Part shown: in pieces, positions 25,583 to 33,768 of the stretch
How the letters are laid out: every line of letters starts with the position of its first letter
Numbering within the stretch: position 1 is the first letter of the stretch
Assembly (NCBI RefSeq): GCF_000170895.1
Contig: NZ_ABCS01000007.1
Coordinates: forward strand, 106,348 to 170,347
Source: Plesiocystis pacifica SIR-1
GTDB lineage: Bacteria; Myxococcota_A; Polyangia; Nannocystales; Nannocystaceae
Direction of reading: 5' to 3'
DNA length: 64,000 nucleotides
Position numbers and translations under genes: made by a program
The notes under the pieces: generated by a model
Seen by the model: only the letters and a program-made list of their open reading frames with translations
What the model was told of the DNA's origin: nothing
Database searches by the model: none

Positions 25583-27022
25583 ATGACCCAACCTTCGCCC
25601 GTCGCCGTCATCTCCCCCATCGACGCCAGCGTCGCCCACGAGTATCGCCCCCTCGGCCTCGACGCGGCCCGGGCGACCGTCGACCGAGCCCGCCTCGCCC
25701 AGCGCGTGTGGAAGGCCCGGCCCATGGCCGACCGCGTCGAGCTGTGCACCAAGATGCTCGAGCACTTCGCGGCCAAGGCCAACGGCCACGCCACGCTGAT
25801 CTCGAAGATGATGGGCAAGCCGCTGGCCGAGGCCCAGGGCGAGGCCCGGGTCATGGCCGGGCGGGTCGAGGCCCTGTGTCGCCTGGCGCCCGAAGCCCTC
25901 GCCGACGAGCCGCTGCCCGCCAAGGAGGGCTTCCACCGCTTCATCCGCCACGAGCCCGTCGGCGTGGTCCTCGACATCGCGGCGTGGAACTACCCGCTGC
26001 TGGTCCCGATCGGCGCCGTCGCGGGGGCCGTGCTCGCCGGCGACTCCGTGCTCATCAAGCACGCCCCGCAGACCGCCGCGTGCGGGGCGATGATCGCCGA
26101 CGCCTTCGCCGAGGCCGGCGCGCTCATGGCCGCGCCGCCGCCCGAGGGCCTGGTCAGCGACTTCATGGTCAGCCACGAGACCGTCGGCACGATCCTCGAC
26201 GAGCGCCGCGTCGATCAGGTCGCGTTCACGGGCTCGGTCCGCGGCGGCCACGAGGTGTTCCGGGCCGCCGCGCGCGAGAACTTCATGAATGTTGGCCTGG
26301 AGCTCGGGGGCAAGGACGCGGCCCTGGTCCTGCCCGACTGCGACTTCGAGTTCACCGTGGCCAACCTCGTCGAGGGCGCGTTCTACAACGCCGGCCAGAG
26401 CTGCTGCGCCATCGAGCGCATCTACGTGCACGCCGCGCTCTACGACCGCTTCGTCGAGGCCTACCTGGCCGAGGCCAAAAAATTGAAGCTCGGCAACCCC
26501 CTGGCCGCGGGCACGACCCTGGGCCCGGTGGTCAACGCCGACGCGGCCGCCCGGGTCCGCGCCCAGGTCGAGGCCGCCGTGGCCGCGGGCGCGACCGACC
26601 TGCTCGCCGCCCACGACTTCGCCGTACCCGACGCCTCGCCCTGCTACCTCGCCCCCGCCATGCTCGTCGACGTCGACCACACCATGGCGGTCATGCGCGA
26701 GGAGACCTTCGGCCCCGCCATCGGGATCATGAAGGTCGCCAGCGAGGCCGAGGCCGTCGCCCTGGCCAACGACTCGAGCTTCGGCCTGACGGCCTCGATC
26801 TGGTCCACCGACGACGCCCGCGTCGAGGCCATCGCCGGTCAGCTCGAGGTCGGGACCGTGTTCCAAAACCGGGCCGACTTCCTCGACCCCGAGCTGCCCT
26901 GGGTCGGCGTCAAGGACTCGGGCTCGGGGGTCTCGCTCTCGCACCTGGGCCTGCGCGCCCTGACCCGCCCGAAGTCCTTCCACTTGCGCCGGCGCGAGCC
27001 CGCCAAGGCGGACTCGCCCTAG
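25583..27022 (+). CDS. NAD(P)-dependent aldehyde dehydrogenase
   Basis: A 479-residue enzyme of the ALDH superfamily that oxidises an aldehyde to the acid. Motifs: AWNYPLLVP and a FTGSVRGG cofactor loop, general-base Glu in LELGGKDAALV, catalytic Cys274 in NAGQSCCAIERI (a second Cys follows), and EETFGPAIGIMKV near the C-terminus. ATG 25583 (MTQPSPV) is preferred to ATG 25571. The following same-strand gene is a glutamine-synthetase-like ligase. That pairing recalls amine or polyamine catabolism through gamma-glutamyl intermediates (PuuA/PuuC type), which is inference. A family C repeat follows its stop. Confidence 0.92.
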   Translation: MTQPSPVAVISPIDASVAHEYRPLGLDAARATVDRARLAQRVWKARPMADRVELCTKMLEHFAAKANGHATLISKMMGKPLAEAQGEARVMAGRVEALCRLAPEALADEPLPAKEGFHRFIRHEPVGVVLDIAAWNYPLLVPIGAVAGAVLAGDSVLIKHAPQTAACGAMIADAFAEAGALMAAPPPEGLVSDFMVSHETVGTILDERRVDQVAFTGSVRGGHEVFRAAARENFMNVGLELGGKDAALVLPDCDFEFTVANLVEGAFYNAGQSCCAIERIYVHAALYDRFVEAYLAEAKKLKLGNPLAAGTTLGPVVNADAAARVRAQVEAAVAAGATDLLAAHDFAVPDASPCYLAPAMLVDVDHTMAVMREETFGPAIGIMKVASEAEAVALANDSSFGLTASIWSTDDARVEAIAGQLEVGTVFQNRADFLDPELPWVGVKDSGSGVSLSHLGLRALTRPKSFHLRRREPAKADSP

Positions 27023-27125
27023 CTTTGATGGAGGGCCCTCGCAGGCCCTCCCCCTGACCGGGCGGACCCGTCCAGGGTCCCCCTCCCAAGCGGTCGGGCT
27101 CACGCCCTCCGTGCCCCTGGCGGGG
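27023..27125 (+). repeat. Family C 3'-end element (copy C1)
   Basis: Starts right after the aldehyde dehydrogenase stop. The hairpin ggagggcc (27030-27037) / ggccctcc (27044-27051) is followed by cggtcgggct and a cccctgg end. About 100 bp align with the reverse complement of 33664-33768. Confidence 0.75.
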
Positions 27126-27155
27126 CCTGGCCCCGAACGACACGAGAAGCTCGCC

Positions 27156-28511
27156 ATGCAATTCGACAGCCCCGAAGCCCTGTTCACCTACCTCGACCAG
27201 GAGACCATCCGCTTTTTCAAGATCGGCGTGTTCGACATCGACGGGGTGTTCCGCGGCAAGTACGTCAACCGCGACAAGTTCGAGTCGGCCGTGCGCAAGG
27301 GCTTTGGCTTTTGCGACGTCGTGCTCGGCTGGGACAGCCAGGACCAGCTCTACGACAACACCGAGGTCTCGGGCTGGCACACCGGCTACCGCGACGCCCC
27401 CGTGGAGCTCGACCTGAACTCGGTCCGCAAGCTGCCCTTCGAGGACGACACCATCTTGCTGCTCGGCCAGTTCTCCGGGGACTACGAGGCCGTGTGCCCG
27501 CGCCGGGTGCTCGAGCGCGTCGTGGCCAAAGCCGAGGCCATGGGCTTTCACCCCCGCGCCGCCCTCGAGTACGAGTTCTTCCTGTTCCAGGAGACCCCCG
27601 AGAGCGCCCGCGAGAAGAACTACACCAACCTCACCCCCCTGACCCCGGGCATGTTCGGCTACTCCATGCTCCGCTCGGGCGTGCACGCGGAGCTCTACCA
27701 CGAGCTGCTCGAGACCATGGAGGCGCTCGAGTGCCCCATCGAGGGCCTGCACACCGAGACCGGCCCGGGCGTGCTCGAGGCGGCGCTCCGCCACGACATG
27801 GCCCGCGCGGCCGCGGACAAGGCCGCGCTGTTCAAGACCTACACCAAGGTCGTCGCCCAGCGCATGGGCCTGCTGGCGACCTTCATGTCGAAGTGGAGCA
27901 ACGACTACCCCGGCCAGAGCGGGCACATCCACGTGTCCCTGGAGGACGCCGAGGGCAACAACGTGTTCGCCGACCCCAGCCGCCCCGGCGGCCTGTCGGA
28001 GACCATGGAGCACTTCATCGCCGGCCAGGTCACCTTGATGCCGCAGCTGCTGCCGATGATCTGCTCGACGGTCAACGCCTACCGCCGCCTGGTCCCGGGC
28101 ATGTGGGCCCCGACCCACGCCAACTGGGGCGTCGAGAACCGGACCACCGCGATCCGGGTCATCCCGGGTGGAAAGAGCACGCGCAGCGAGTACCGCGTGG
28201 GCCCGGCCGACGCCAACCCGCACCTGGCCCTCGCGGCCGCCATCGCCTCGGGGCTGTGGGGCATCGAGAACCGGGTCAAGCCGCCCGCGGCTTGCGAAGG
28301 CAACGCCTACGAGAACCCGGGCGAGGAGACCGTGCCCCTGCCCGGCACCCTCGGCGAGGCCGCGCGCTTGTTCAAGAACTCGAAGGTCGCCCGCGACCTG
28401 TTCGGCGACGTGTTCGTCGACCACTTCGCGGCCACCCGCGAGTGGGAGGACCGCGAGGCTCGCAAGTTCGTGACCGACTGGGACAAGGCCCGCTACTTCG
28501 AGATCATTTGA
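27156..28511 (+). CDS. Glutamine-synthetase-like gamma-glutamyl ligase
   Basis: A 451-residue glutamine-synthetase fold protein (ATP-dependent amide formation with glutamate). Signatures: GVFDIDGVFRGKY at the beta-grasp start, ALEYEFFLF with metal-binding Glu, SGHIHVSL with His, ENRTTAIRV for the Arg/ATP region, and ADANPHLALAA. No clear adenylylation-site loop is seen, and the sequence is of the GlnA-III/PuuA-like class rather than housekeeping GlnA, so an amine other than ammonia may be the substrate. ATG 27156 (MQFDSPEALF) is preferred over ATG 27111. It follows the aldehyde dehydrogenase gene by 133 bp, including repeat C1. Confidence 0.9.
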   Translation: MQFDSPEALFTYLDQETIRFFKIGVFDIDGVFRGKYVNRDKFESAVRKGFGFCDVVLGWDSQDQLYDNTEVSGWHTGYRDAPVELDLNSVRKLPFEDDTILLLGQFSGDYEAVCPRRVLERVVAKAEAMGFHPRAALEYEFFLFQETPESAREKNYTNLTPLTPGMFGYSMLRSGVHAELYHELLETMEALECPIEGLHTETGPGVLEAALRHDMARAAADKAALFKTYTKVVAQRMGLLATFMSKWSNDYPGQSGHIHVSLEDAEGNNVFADPSRPGGLSETMEHFIAGQVTLMPQLLPMICSTVNAYRRLVPGMWAPTHANWGVENRTTAIRVIPGGKSTRSEYRVGPADANPHLALAAAIASGLWGIENRVKPPAACEGNAYENPGEETVPLPGTLGEAARLFKNSKVARDLFGDVFVDHFAATREWEDREARKFVTDWDKARYFEII

Positions 28512-28522
28512 GGGGCCCCAGC

Positions 28523-29435
28523 TCAGGCCGGCAGCTCGCCTGTGGCCAGCCAGCGGGCGCAGTCCTCACCGAGGCGCTCGGTGGCCGTCGCCTCGTAGCG
28601 GGCGACCTGCTCGGCGCTCAGCAGGTCGCGCCAGCGGCCGTTGGTGCCCTTGTGGATGAAGGTCTGCGGGCCGCCCTCCCAAAATACGCCGCCCAGGGGC
28701 GCGACCTTGCCAGCGTTGGCCTTCATGTAGTCGAAAGAGCAGTGCTGCGCGACCGCCCCCCAGTCGAGGCTGTCCGCGGCCACACCCAGGAACTCGGCGA
28801 GGCGCCGCGCCTCCCCGTCGAAGTCGCTGCGCAGCGCGGCGAAGTGGGTGAAGTGCAGGTTGGGCAAGGAGCGGATGTCCCACCAGCTGCGGACCAGCTC
28901 CCAAAACGACCACAGCGGGTAGCCGTCGCGCTCGAGCCAGGTGTCGAAGTACTCGACGACGGACTCCGGCGGGCGCGGCATGGGCTCGCCGACCAGCCCC
29001 GGCGTGTCGTTGAGGGTCGCGTACCACTGCTCGTTGGCGCGGGCGTGGTGGTTGAACAGGCTCCAGACCACGTCGCGCCCGTCTCGGCCCACGAACACGT
29101 ACTTGGCGGTCTTCGGAGTAGACCAGCGCGTCGACGGGCAGGTGGGTCTTGACGAAGCGGCGCCCGGGCATCGACCCGAGGATCTCCTGCTTGACCGGCA
29201 GCGGCGGCACGCGCAGGTCGATCCACAGCGACTGCTTGGTGATGTCGAGCTCGGCCGAGCCGGCGTGCAGGAGCTGGCCGACGAGCTGCTGGGTCCACGT
29301 GCTGCCGGACTTGGGCCACGAGGCGATCACCACGTCGCCCTCGCGCAGCTCGACGTGGTCCCAGGGCGTGGAGTCGAGGTGGTGGTTGTGGAGGTCGCGG
29401 GTCTTGGCGGGCCAGGTGGTGTGCTCGTGGGTCAT
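28523..29435 (-). pseudogene. Sulfotransferase with a frameshift
   Basis: PAPS-dependent sulfotransferase family. The N-terminal frame (from ATG 29435) carries the 5'-phosphosulfate loop PKSGSTWTQQ and RFVKTHLPVDALVYS. A second frame then continues with KYVFVGRDGRDVVWSLFNHH, the 3'-phosphate motif, to the stop at 28523. The switch lies at about 29113-29117, where one extra base in tccgaag breaks the frame. The total is 913 nt, exactly one over 304 codons, so removing one base restores a normal-length enzyme of about 303 residues. Either it is a recent pseudogene, a programmed or phase-variable frame, or a sequencing error. It lies 13 bp downstream of the PAS-STAS gene on the same strand. Confidence 0.85.
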
Positions 29436-29448
29436 GGTCTCGTCCAGG

Positions 29449-30654
29449 TCAGTGGTTCGCGCGGCGCCCGTGGGCGCGCTCGAGGTGGGCGATGCAGTCG
29501 TGGAGCGCGGACTCGAGGTTGCGCAGGGTGATCAGACCGATGAGCTCGATGCCGAGGCTCACGAGGGTCTGAGCGATGTCGGGGCGGAGCCCGCTGAGGA
29601 CGCAGCGCGCCCCCAACAAGCGCGCCGCCCCGGCGAGCTTCAGCAGGTGGTGGGCGAAGCCGGTGTCCGCCGCGTGGATCGCCGTGACGTCGATGATCAC
29701 GCAGCGCGCCCCCTGAGCGCCGATGGCCGCGAGCAGCTGGCTGGTGATCACCTCGCCGCGGCGATCATCGACCATGCCGACGAGGGGGAGCACGACGATG
29801 CCGTCCCACACCCGGATGATCGGCGCCGAGAGCTCGAGGATGGTCTCGCGCTGCGACCGGACCAGGGCGAGCTGCTCCTCGAGCTCGGAGGTCCGCGCGC
29901 GCACGGCCTGCTCCAAGGACTCCTTGCGCTCGAGCAGCTCCCGCTCCATGCGCTTGCGCCGGGTGATGTCGTGGAGGAGCCCGACCCAGCCCGCGCTTGC
30001 CTCGAGCTCGACCTGGGACGCGAGGAAGGTCCGGCGCCCGCCGTCGGGGAGCGCCAGCTCGACCTCGCGCTCCGACTCTGCCGCGGTGTCAGAGCGCTCC
30101 GCCTTGGCCGCCAACCTCGGGTCCAGGTCCGCGAGCGAGCGCCCGACCAGGCTGGACGCCCCGGTCACACCCATGAGCCGGCTCAGCGCCTCGTTCCCGC
30201 CTGCGAGGATTCCGTTTTCATCACACCAATAGACCGCGTGGGGTAGCAAGTTCAGCAGCTCTTGCTGGATCGCGCCGCGCTGGCGCAGGCGCAGCTCCTC
30301 GCGCTTGCGGCTCGTGATGTCGTTGAGCTGGATCGCCACGGTCCCGGGATCGCCTCCATAGGCGATGACCTGGTAGGCCGCGCGCAGCTCCCCGTCGACG
30401 CGCCGTTGAGCCTCGTAGTCGAGGGCCGGCAGGTCGCTCGCGCCCCGGGCGAGGACCTCAAACGCAGCCATGCGGTCGCCTTTGAGGACGAATTCGGGGA
30501 AAAAGAGGTGGGGAGGTGTCGCCCGAGCGCGGTCGAGGCACAGCCCGGTGATCGCTTGCATCCTCGGGTTTGCGTCCGCGACCATCAGCTGGTCATCGAC
30601 GAGCCGCAGAATCGTCGTCCCCATGGACGAGCGCTTCCACAGCATCTCGCGCAT
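29449..30654 (-). CDS. PAS-PAS-STAS regulator (RsbR type)
   Basis: About 401 residues. Two PAS-like sensor domains (about 10-130 and 135-260, the first followed by DITSRKREELRLRQR) are joined by a coiled coil (ERKESLEQAVRARTSELEEQLALV) to a C-terminal STAS domain (about 285-395). The STAS domain is of the RsbR/stressosome kind: VIIDVTAIHAADTGFAHHLL, then GARCVLSGLRPDIAQTLVSLG, with Thr in ADTG and Ser in LSG at the usual phosphoacceptor positions. It is a likely partner-switching or stressosome component. ATG 30654 is preferred; the open frame reaches ATG 30765 through the probable promoter. The frameshifted sulfotransferase gene follows it. Confidence 0.85.
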   Translation of the reverse strand: MREMLWKRSSMGTTILRLVDDQLMVADANPRMQAITGLCLDRARATPPHLFFPEFVLKGDRMAAFEVLARGASDLPALDYEAQRRVDGELRAAYQVIAYGGDPGTVAIQLNDITSRKREELRLRQRGAIQQELLNLLPHAVYWCDENGILAGGNEALSRLMGVTGASSLVGRSLADLDPRLAAKAERSDTAAESEREVELALPDGGRRTFLASQVELEASAGWVGLLHDITRRKRMERELLERKESLEQAVRARTSELEEQLALVRSQRETILELSAPIIRVWDGIVVLPLVGMVDDRRGEVITSQLLAAIGAQGARCVIIDVTAIHAADTGFAHHLLKLAGAARLLGARCVLSGLRPDIAQTLVSLGIELIGLITLRNLESALHDCIAHLERAHGRRANH

Positions 30655-30672
30655 GCTCGGCACTCGAAGTCC

Positions 30673-30701
30673 TTTATCATGGTTCAGCACCGTAAATTCA
30701 A
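30673..30701 (-). promoter_or_regulatory. Candidate sigma70-like promoter of the PAS-STAS gene
   Basis: On the minus strand, ttgaat (30696-30701) and gataaa (30673-30678) are separated by 17 bp in one of the few AT-rich stretches of the window, 18 bp before ATG 30654. It is a pattern match only. Confidence 0.4.
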
Positions 30702-30716
30702 GAGATAAAGCGTATT

Positions 30717-30734
30717 TCGAATGCGCACATTCGA
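30717..30734. promoter_or_regulatory. Dyad upstream of the PAS-STAS promoter
   Basis: Perfect 7-bp inverted repeat tcgaatg-cgca-cattcga, 15 bp upstream of the -35-like box. It is a candidate operator; the factor is unknown. Confidence 0.35.
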
Positions 30735-30795
30735 CCACGCTCTGGTCGACCCCAGCCGCCGCCACCTCTCGGCCACGGCCCGCGCCTTCCTCGAG

Positions 30796-30839
30796 CCCGG
30801 ATCAGCGCGGGCCTTCGAGCAGCCCCGCGCTGATCCGGG
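30796..30839 (-). terminator. Stop-codon-spanning hairpin of the DUF4328 gene
   Basis: Perfect 15-bp inverted repeat cccggatcagcgcgg (30796-30810) and ccgcgctgatccggg (30825-30839) with a 14-nt loop. It overlaps the last codons and stop (30802-30804) of the minus-strand DUF4328 gene. There is no U-tract. Confidence 0.6.
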
Positions 30840-31527
30840 TGACGATCACCAGGGCGAGGCCGCCCGCGACCAGGACGAGGCCGTTGAGCGCGACGTCGCG
30901 GCGGATGATGGCGTGCATCCGCGCGGCGGTCACCGAGTCGTCGAACACGCCGCCGAGGAAGAAGTCGGCGACCTGCTCGACGAGCGCCGCCCCCAGCATG
31001 GGAATCGCGAGGAGGCTCAGCCACCACAGCACGATCCACGAGGGGAAGCTCTGGCGCCGCCAGGCCACGGGCCGAGGATCCGCGGCCGCGCACCACAGCT
31101 CGGCGAGGACGCGCAGCGGCATGAACAGGTTGGCGATCGGCACGAACCACCAGCCCACGGCGGCGAGGCCTCCATGACGCAGCTCGAGGCCGTGGCCTCT
31201 AGCGGCCCGCTGCGCTGTCCAGGTCCAGAGCCACCACGCCGGCACCGCGAGCACCCAGCTCAACCAGCGCGCTCCCAACGTCCGCCCGAGCCCGGCCCGC
31301 CACGGCGAGGCGTCCTCCTCCAGGCCAAACTCCGCCGCGCGCAGCCAGCTGTCGAGGCGCAGGTCAAAGAAGATGCCGCCCAAGCGCACGCACAGGCCCA
31401 GCACCAAGAGCACGACCAGCGCGCGCGTGGCTCTACGCAGCGCGGGCCCGGCCTCGGCCGAGAGGGGTTGTTGCGACGGGTCGGACTGCGGTCTCGCGTA
31501 GGGGTTGGCCACGCCCAAAGGTGCCAC
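30802..31527 (-). CDS. DUF4328-type membrane protein
   Basis: A 241-residue protein with about five to six membrane segments. The signature WWFVPIANLFMPLRVLAELWCAA followed by WWLSLLAIPMLGAALVEQV is characteristic of the DUF4328 family of bacterial membrane proteins with unknown function. The N-terminus (NPYARPQSDPSQQPL) is Pro/Gln-rich and cytoplasmic. ATG 31527 is used. It is divergent from the lipoprotein gene at 31650, with a clean 16-bp dyad between them. Confidence 0.8.
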   Translation of the reverse strand: MAPLGVANPYARPQSDPSQQPLSAEAGPALRRATRALVVLLVLGLCVRLGGIFFDLRLDSWLRAAEFGLEEDASPWRAGLGRTLGARWLSWVLAVPAWWLWTWTAQRAARGHGLELRHGGLAAVGWWFVPIANLFMPLRVLAELWCAAADPRPVAWRRQSFPSWIVLWWLSLLAIPMLGAALVEQVADFFLGGVFDDSVTAARMHAIIRRDVALNGLVLVAGGLALVIVTRISAGLLEGPR

Positions 31528-31552
31528 GATGCGCGGGCGATCCGGGGGCCTC

Positions 31553-31568
31553 GGTGCAAGTTTGCACC
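31553..31568. promoter_or_regulatory. Perfect dyad between divergent genes
   Basis: ggtgcaa-gt-ttgcacc, two 7-bp arms with a 2-bp centre, 26 bp from the DUF4328 start and about 80 bp from the lipoprotein start. It is a typical operator geometry; the factor is unknown. Confidence 0.4.
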
Positions 31569-31649
31569 TGCGCCGGCTCGGCGCGTGCGCGCGAGAAAAA
31601 GACCGCCGGCCGGATGATCGTCCGGTGGGGCCCGAGGCACTCCCAGGCC

Positions 31650-32213
31650 ATGCCTTGCATCGAGCTCCTGCGCCGCCGAAGCGTCCTCACCCTCGCCGCC
31701 CTCGCCCTCGCCTCGGGCTGCGCGACCCAGGGTGCCGACGGGCCCCTCGAGGAGAGCCACCAGGACTTCCTCGACGCGCAGGCCCAAGAGGGGGCGGACT
31801 ACGACTACGTCTCGTCGCGCACCTACCTCGACGACCAGGGCGGCTGCACCTGGAAGACCACCATCGAGGTCCGGGGCGACGCGGTGACCCGCCGCAGCGT
31901 CGAGATCACCCCCGACGCAGGGCCCGACTCCGGAGCCGAGTGCCCCGAAGGCTTCGCGGAGGAGGGCGAGGCCCTCGGCTCCTTCGCGGGCCAGGAGGTC
32001 GCCCCGGTCCGGACCCTCGACGAGTGGTACGCGCTGTGTGTCGACGAGGTCCAGTTCAGCGACAACCCCTTCCCCGGCGCGCCGACCGTGGACGCGCCCT
32101 TCGCCATCGGCGAGGACGGCATGCTCGAGCGCTGCGGCTGGATGATCGCCGACGAGGCCATCGACCCCTACGGCGACCCCTTCCTGTGGGTCATCGAATT
32201 CGAGTGGATCTAG
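31650..32213 (+). CDS. Lipoprotein of unknown function
   Basis: A 187-residue protein with signal MPCIELLRRRSVLTLAALAL and lipobox A-S-G-C (Cys about residue 23). The mature part has aromatic, acidic segments (YDYVSSRTYLDDQGGCTWK, VAPVRTLDEWYALCVDEVQF, MLERCGWMIADEAIDPYGDPF) with three or four Cys that could form disulfides. It matches no family I know. ATG 31650 is chosen because the signal begins there, although the frame is open upstream. The EEP hydrolase gene follows on the same strand at about 30 bp, suggesting an operon. Confidence 0.75.
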   Translation: MPCIELLRRRSVLTLAALALASGCATQGADGPLEESHQDFLDAQAQEGADYDYVSSRTYLDDQGGCTWKTTIEVRGDAVTRRSVEITPDAGPDSGAECPEGFAEEGEALGSFAGQEVAPVRTLDEWYALCVDEVQFSDNPFPGAPTVDAPFAIGEDGMLERCGWMIADEAIDPYGDPFLWVIEFEWI

Positions 32214-32241
32214 ACCCCATCTGTCCGAGACCATGGGCGCC

Positions 32242-32985
32242 ATGAGCCCCGCCGCCCTCCGCCTGGTCACCTGGAACGTGTGGTTTGGCGACTGGCGCCA
32301 CGCCGACCGCCAAGGCGCGCTGTGGCGCACCCTCGACGGGCTCACCCCCGACCTGGTCTGCCTGCAGGAGATGACCTTCGACCACCTGTTCGGCCCGGGG
32401 GTCTCGCGCTGGCGCGAGCGCGGCGGGTGGATCAGCGACGAGTCCATCGCCCACTACGACGTGATCATGGGCGCGCGCCGACGGCCCCTCGAGCACTGGC
32501 GCGTGGCCCTGCCCACGCAGATGGGCCGCTCCCTGCTCGTCGCCCGCCTCGACGTCGACCCGCCCCTGACCCTGGCGACGGTCCACCTCGAGAGCACGAG
32601 CGCCATGGAGAAGGCGCGCATGCGCCAGCTCGAGCGCATCCACGCCGCCCTCGCCGACGAGCCCAACGTGGTCTTCGTCGGCGACATGAACTTCAGCCCC
32701 GACGGCCCGGCCCAGGCGCTGTTCGAGAGCTGGGAGGGCTGGACCGACGCGTGGGCGCAGCTGCGCCCGGATGAGCCGGGCTACAGCGTCGACGCCGAGC
32801 GCAACGCGATGCGCGGGCTCAAAGACGCCAAGGGCAAGCGGGCCCGCATCGACCGCGTGTTCGTGCGCGCGCGCGACTGGGAGGTCTCGTCCATCGAGCT
32901 CCTGGGGACGCAGGCGCTGCCCGACGATCCGCTGACCTTCATCTCCGACCACTTCGGCCTGCTCGCCGAGCTGCGCCCGCGATGA
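32242..32985 (+). CDS. Endonuclease/exonuclease/phosphatase (EEP) family hydrolase
   Basis: A 247-residue member of the EEP fold (DNase I-like, AP endonucleases, lipid and phosphodiesterases). The conserved catalytic blocks are in order: RLVTWNVWFGD (Asn), VCLQEMTF (Glu), VVFVGDMNFSP (Asp, Asn), ARIDRVFVR (Asp) and FISDHFGL (Asp-His). It is compact, with no signal peptide, so intracellular. The substrate class cannot be told; similar stand-alone bacterial members include Tdp2-like phosphodiesterases. ATG 32242 starts MSPAALRLVTW; ATG 32233 is equally possible. Confidence 0.87.
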   Translation: MSPAALRLVTWNVWFGDWRHADRQGALWRTLDGLTPDLVCLQEMTFDHLFGPGVSRWRERGGWISDESIAHYDVIMGARRRPLEHWRVALPTQMGRSLLVARLDVDPPLTLATVHLESTSAMEKARMRQLERIHAALADEPNVVFVGDMNFSPDGPAQALFESWEGWTDAWAQLRPDEPGYSVDAERNAMRGLKDAKGKRARIDRVFVRARDWEVSSIELLGTQALPDDPLTFISDHFGLLAELRPR

Positions 32986-33001
32986 TCGCCGCCGGCTCGG
33001 C

Positions 33002-33454
33002 TCAGGGGTTCGCCCCAGCCTCGATCCAGTCGAGGACCAAGGCCTCGTCCGCGGCGCTCAGGGATCCGCTGGGCGGCATGGGATCCCCGGCGCTGGCCGT
33101 CCCCTGGATCTTCTGGACGATGTAGCTCGCGGCAGGGTCCCCCGCCGCGACCCGCGAGGAGCCGGGCTCTTGGCTCGACGCCACGCCCACGAGGTTGGCG
33201 TAGGCCGTCCCCGCGTCGGGCATCGCCAGATCGGCCGGCGCGCCCGCGACGTGGCAGCTGCAGCTCGCCGTGATCACCGGGTAGACGTCGCTCTCGAAGG
33301 ACAGCTCCGTGCCCTCTTCGCTCGCGTCGTCGCCAGCCGTCTCCCCGGCCTCGTCCCCAGCCTCGTCGGCTGTGTCGTCGCTCGGGCAAGCCGTCAGGCT
33401 CATCGCGACGCAGACCCCAAAAAACATGTACATCCAGTGCTCTCGCGTGTGCAT
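33002..33454 (-). CDS. Cytochrome-c-like lipoprotein with CSCH motif
   Basis: A 150-residue lipoprotein: MHTREHWMYMFFGVCVAMSL with lipobox L-T-A-C, a Thr/Asp/Glu/Ala-rich linker, then a domain with FESDVYPVITASCSCHVAGAP and GDPMPPSGSLSAADEALVLDWI. The layout (Cys-His near the start, a Met-Pro-Pro-Ser-Gly loop, a helix with Trp-Ile) is that of small c-type cytochromes of the planctomycete/myxobacterial surface type. The haem motif reads C-S-C-H, one residue shorter than CxxCH, so haem attachment is uncertain. It is followed at a distance by other redox lipoproteins in this region. Confidence 0.7.
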   Translation of the reverse strand: MHTREHWMYMFFGVCVAMSLTACPSDDTADEAGDEAGETAGDDASEEGTELSFESDVYPVITASCSCHVAGAPADLAMPDAGTAYANLVGVASSQEPGSSRVAAGDPAASYIVQKIQGTASAGDPMPPSGSLSAADEALVLDWIEAGANP

Positions 33455-33663
33455 GGCAAGTCTCCGAAGCCTGAATAGCGCGCGCGTGGGCTCCGCGGAG
33501 CGCCCGATCCTCGATGTCACCAATCGAGCGCGGCGATGTCGAGCGTGAGCGCCCGTGGACGTCGCCGCAGTCCCAGTTGGGGACCAGACAAAGCGCGCGG
33601 TCCCAGCACGGAGCCCTGTCGCAAAGCGAGGGGCCCTCGCGGCTAGTCCCCTGGCTCAGGGAT

Positions 33664-33768
33664 TCCATGAGTCCAGGGGACAGGAGGGCTTGGCCCGACC
33701 GCCGGGGAGAGGGACCCGAGACGGCTTTGCCGGCACGGGGGAGGGCCTGCGAAGGCCCTCCATCGAGT
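33664..33768 (-). repeat. Family C 3'-end element (copy C2)
   Basis: The reverse complement starts right after the stop of the thioredoxin-fold lipoprotein gene, with the hairpin ggagggcct (33740-33748) / aggccctcc (33753-33761), and aligns over about 100 bp with copy C1. The remaining 33455-33663 shows no gene and should contain the promoter of the cytochrome-like gene. Confidence 0.75.

Noticed and set aside
28523..29098. Separate complete sulfotransferase gene
   Set aside because: It lacks the PAPS loop, which lies in the other frame just upstream; the two parts form one broken gene.
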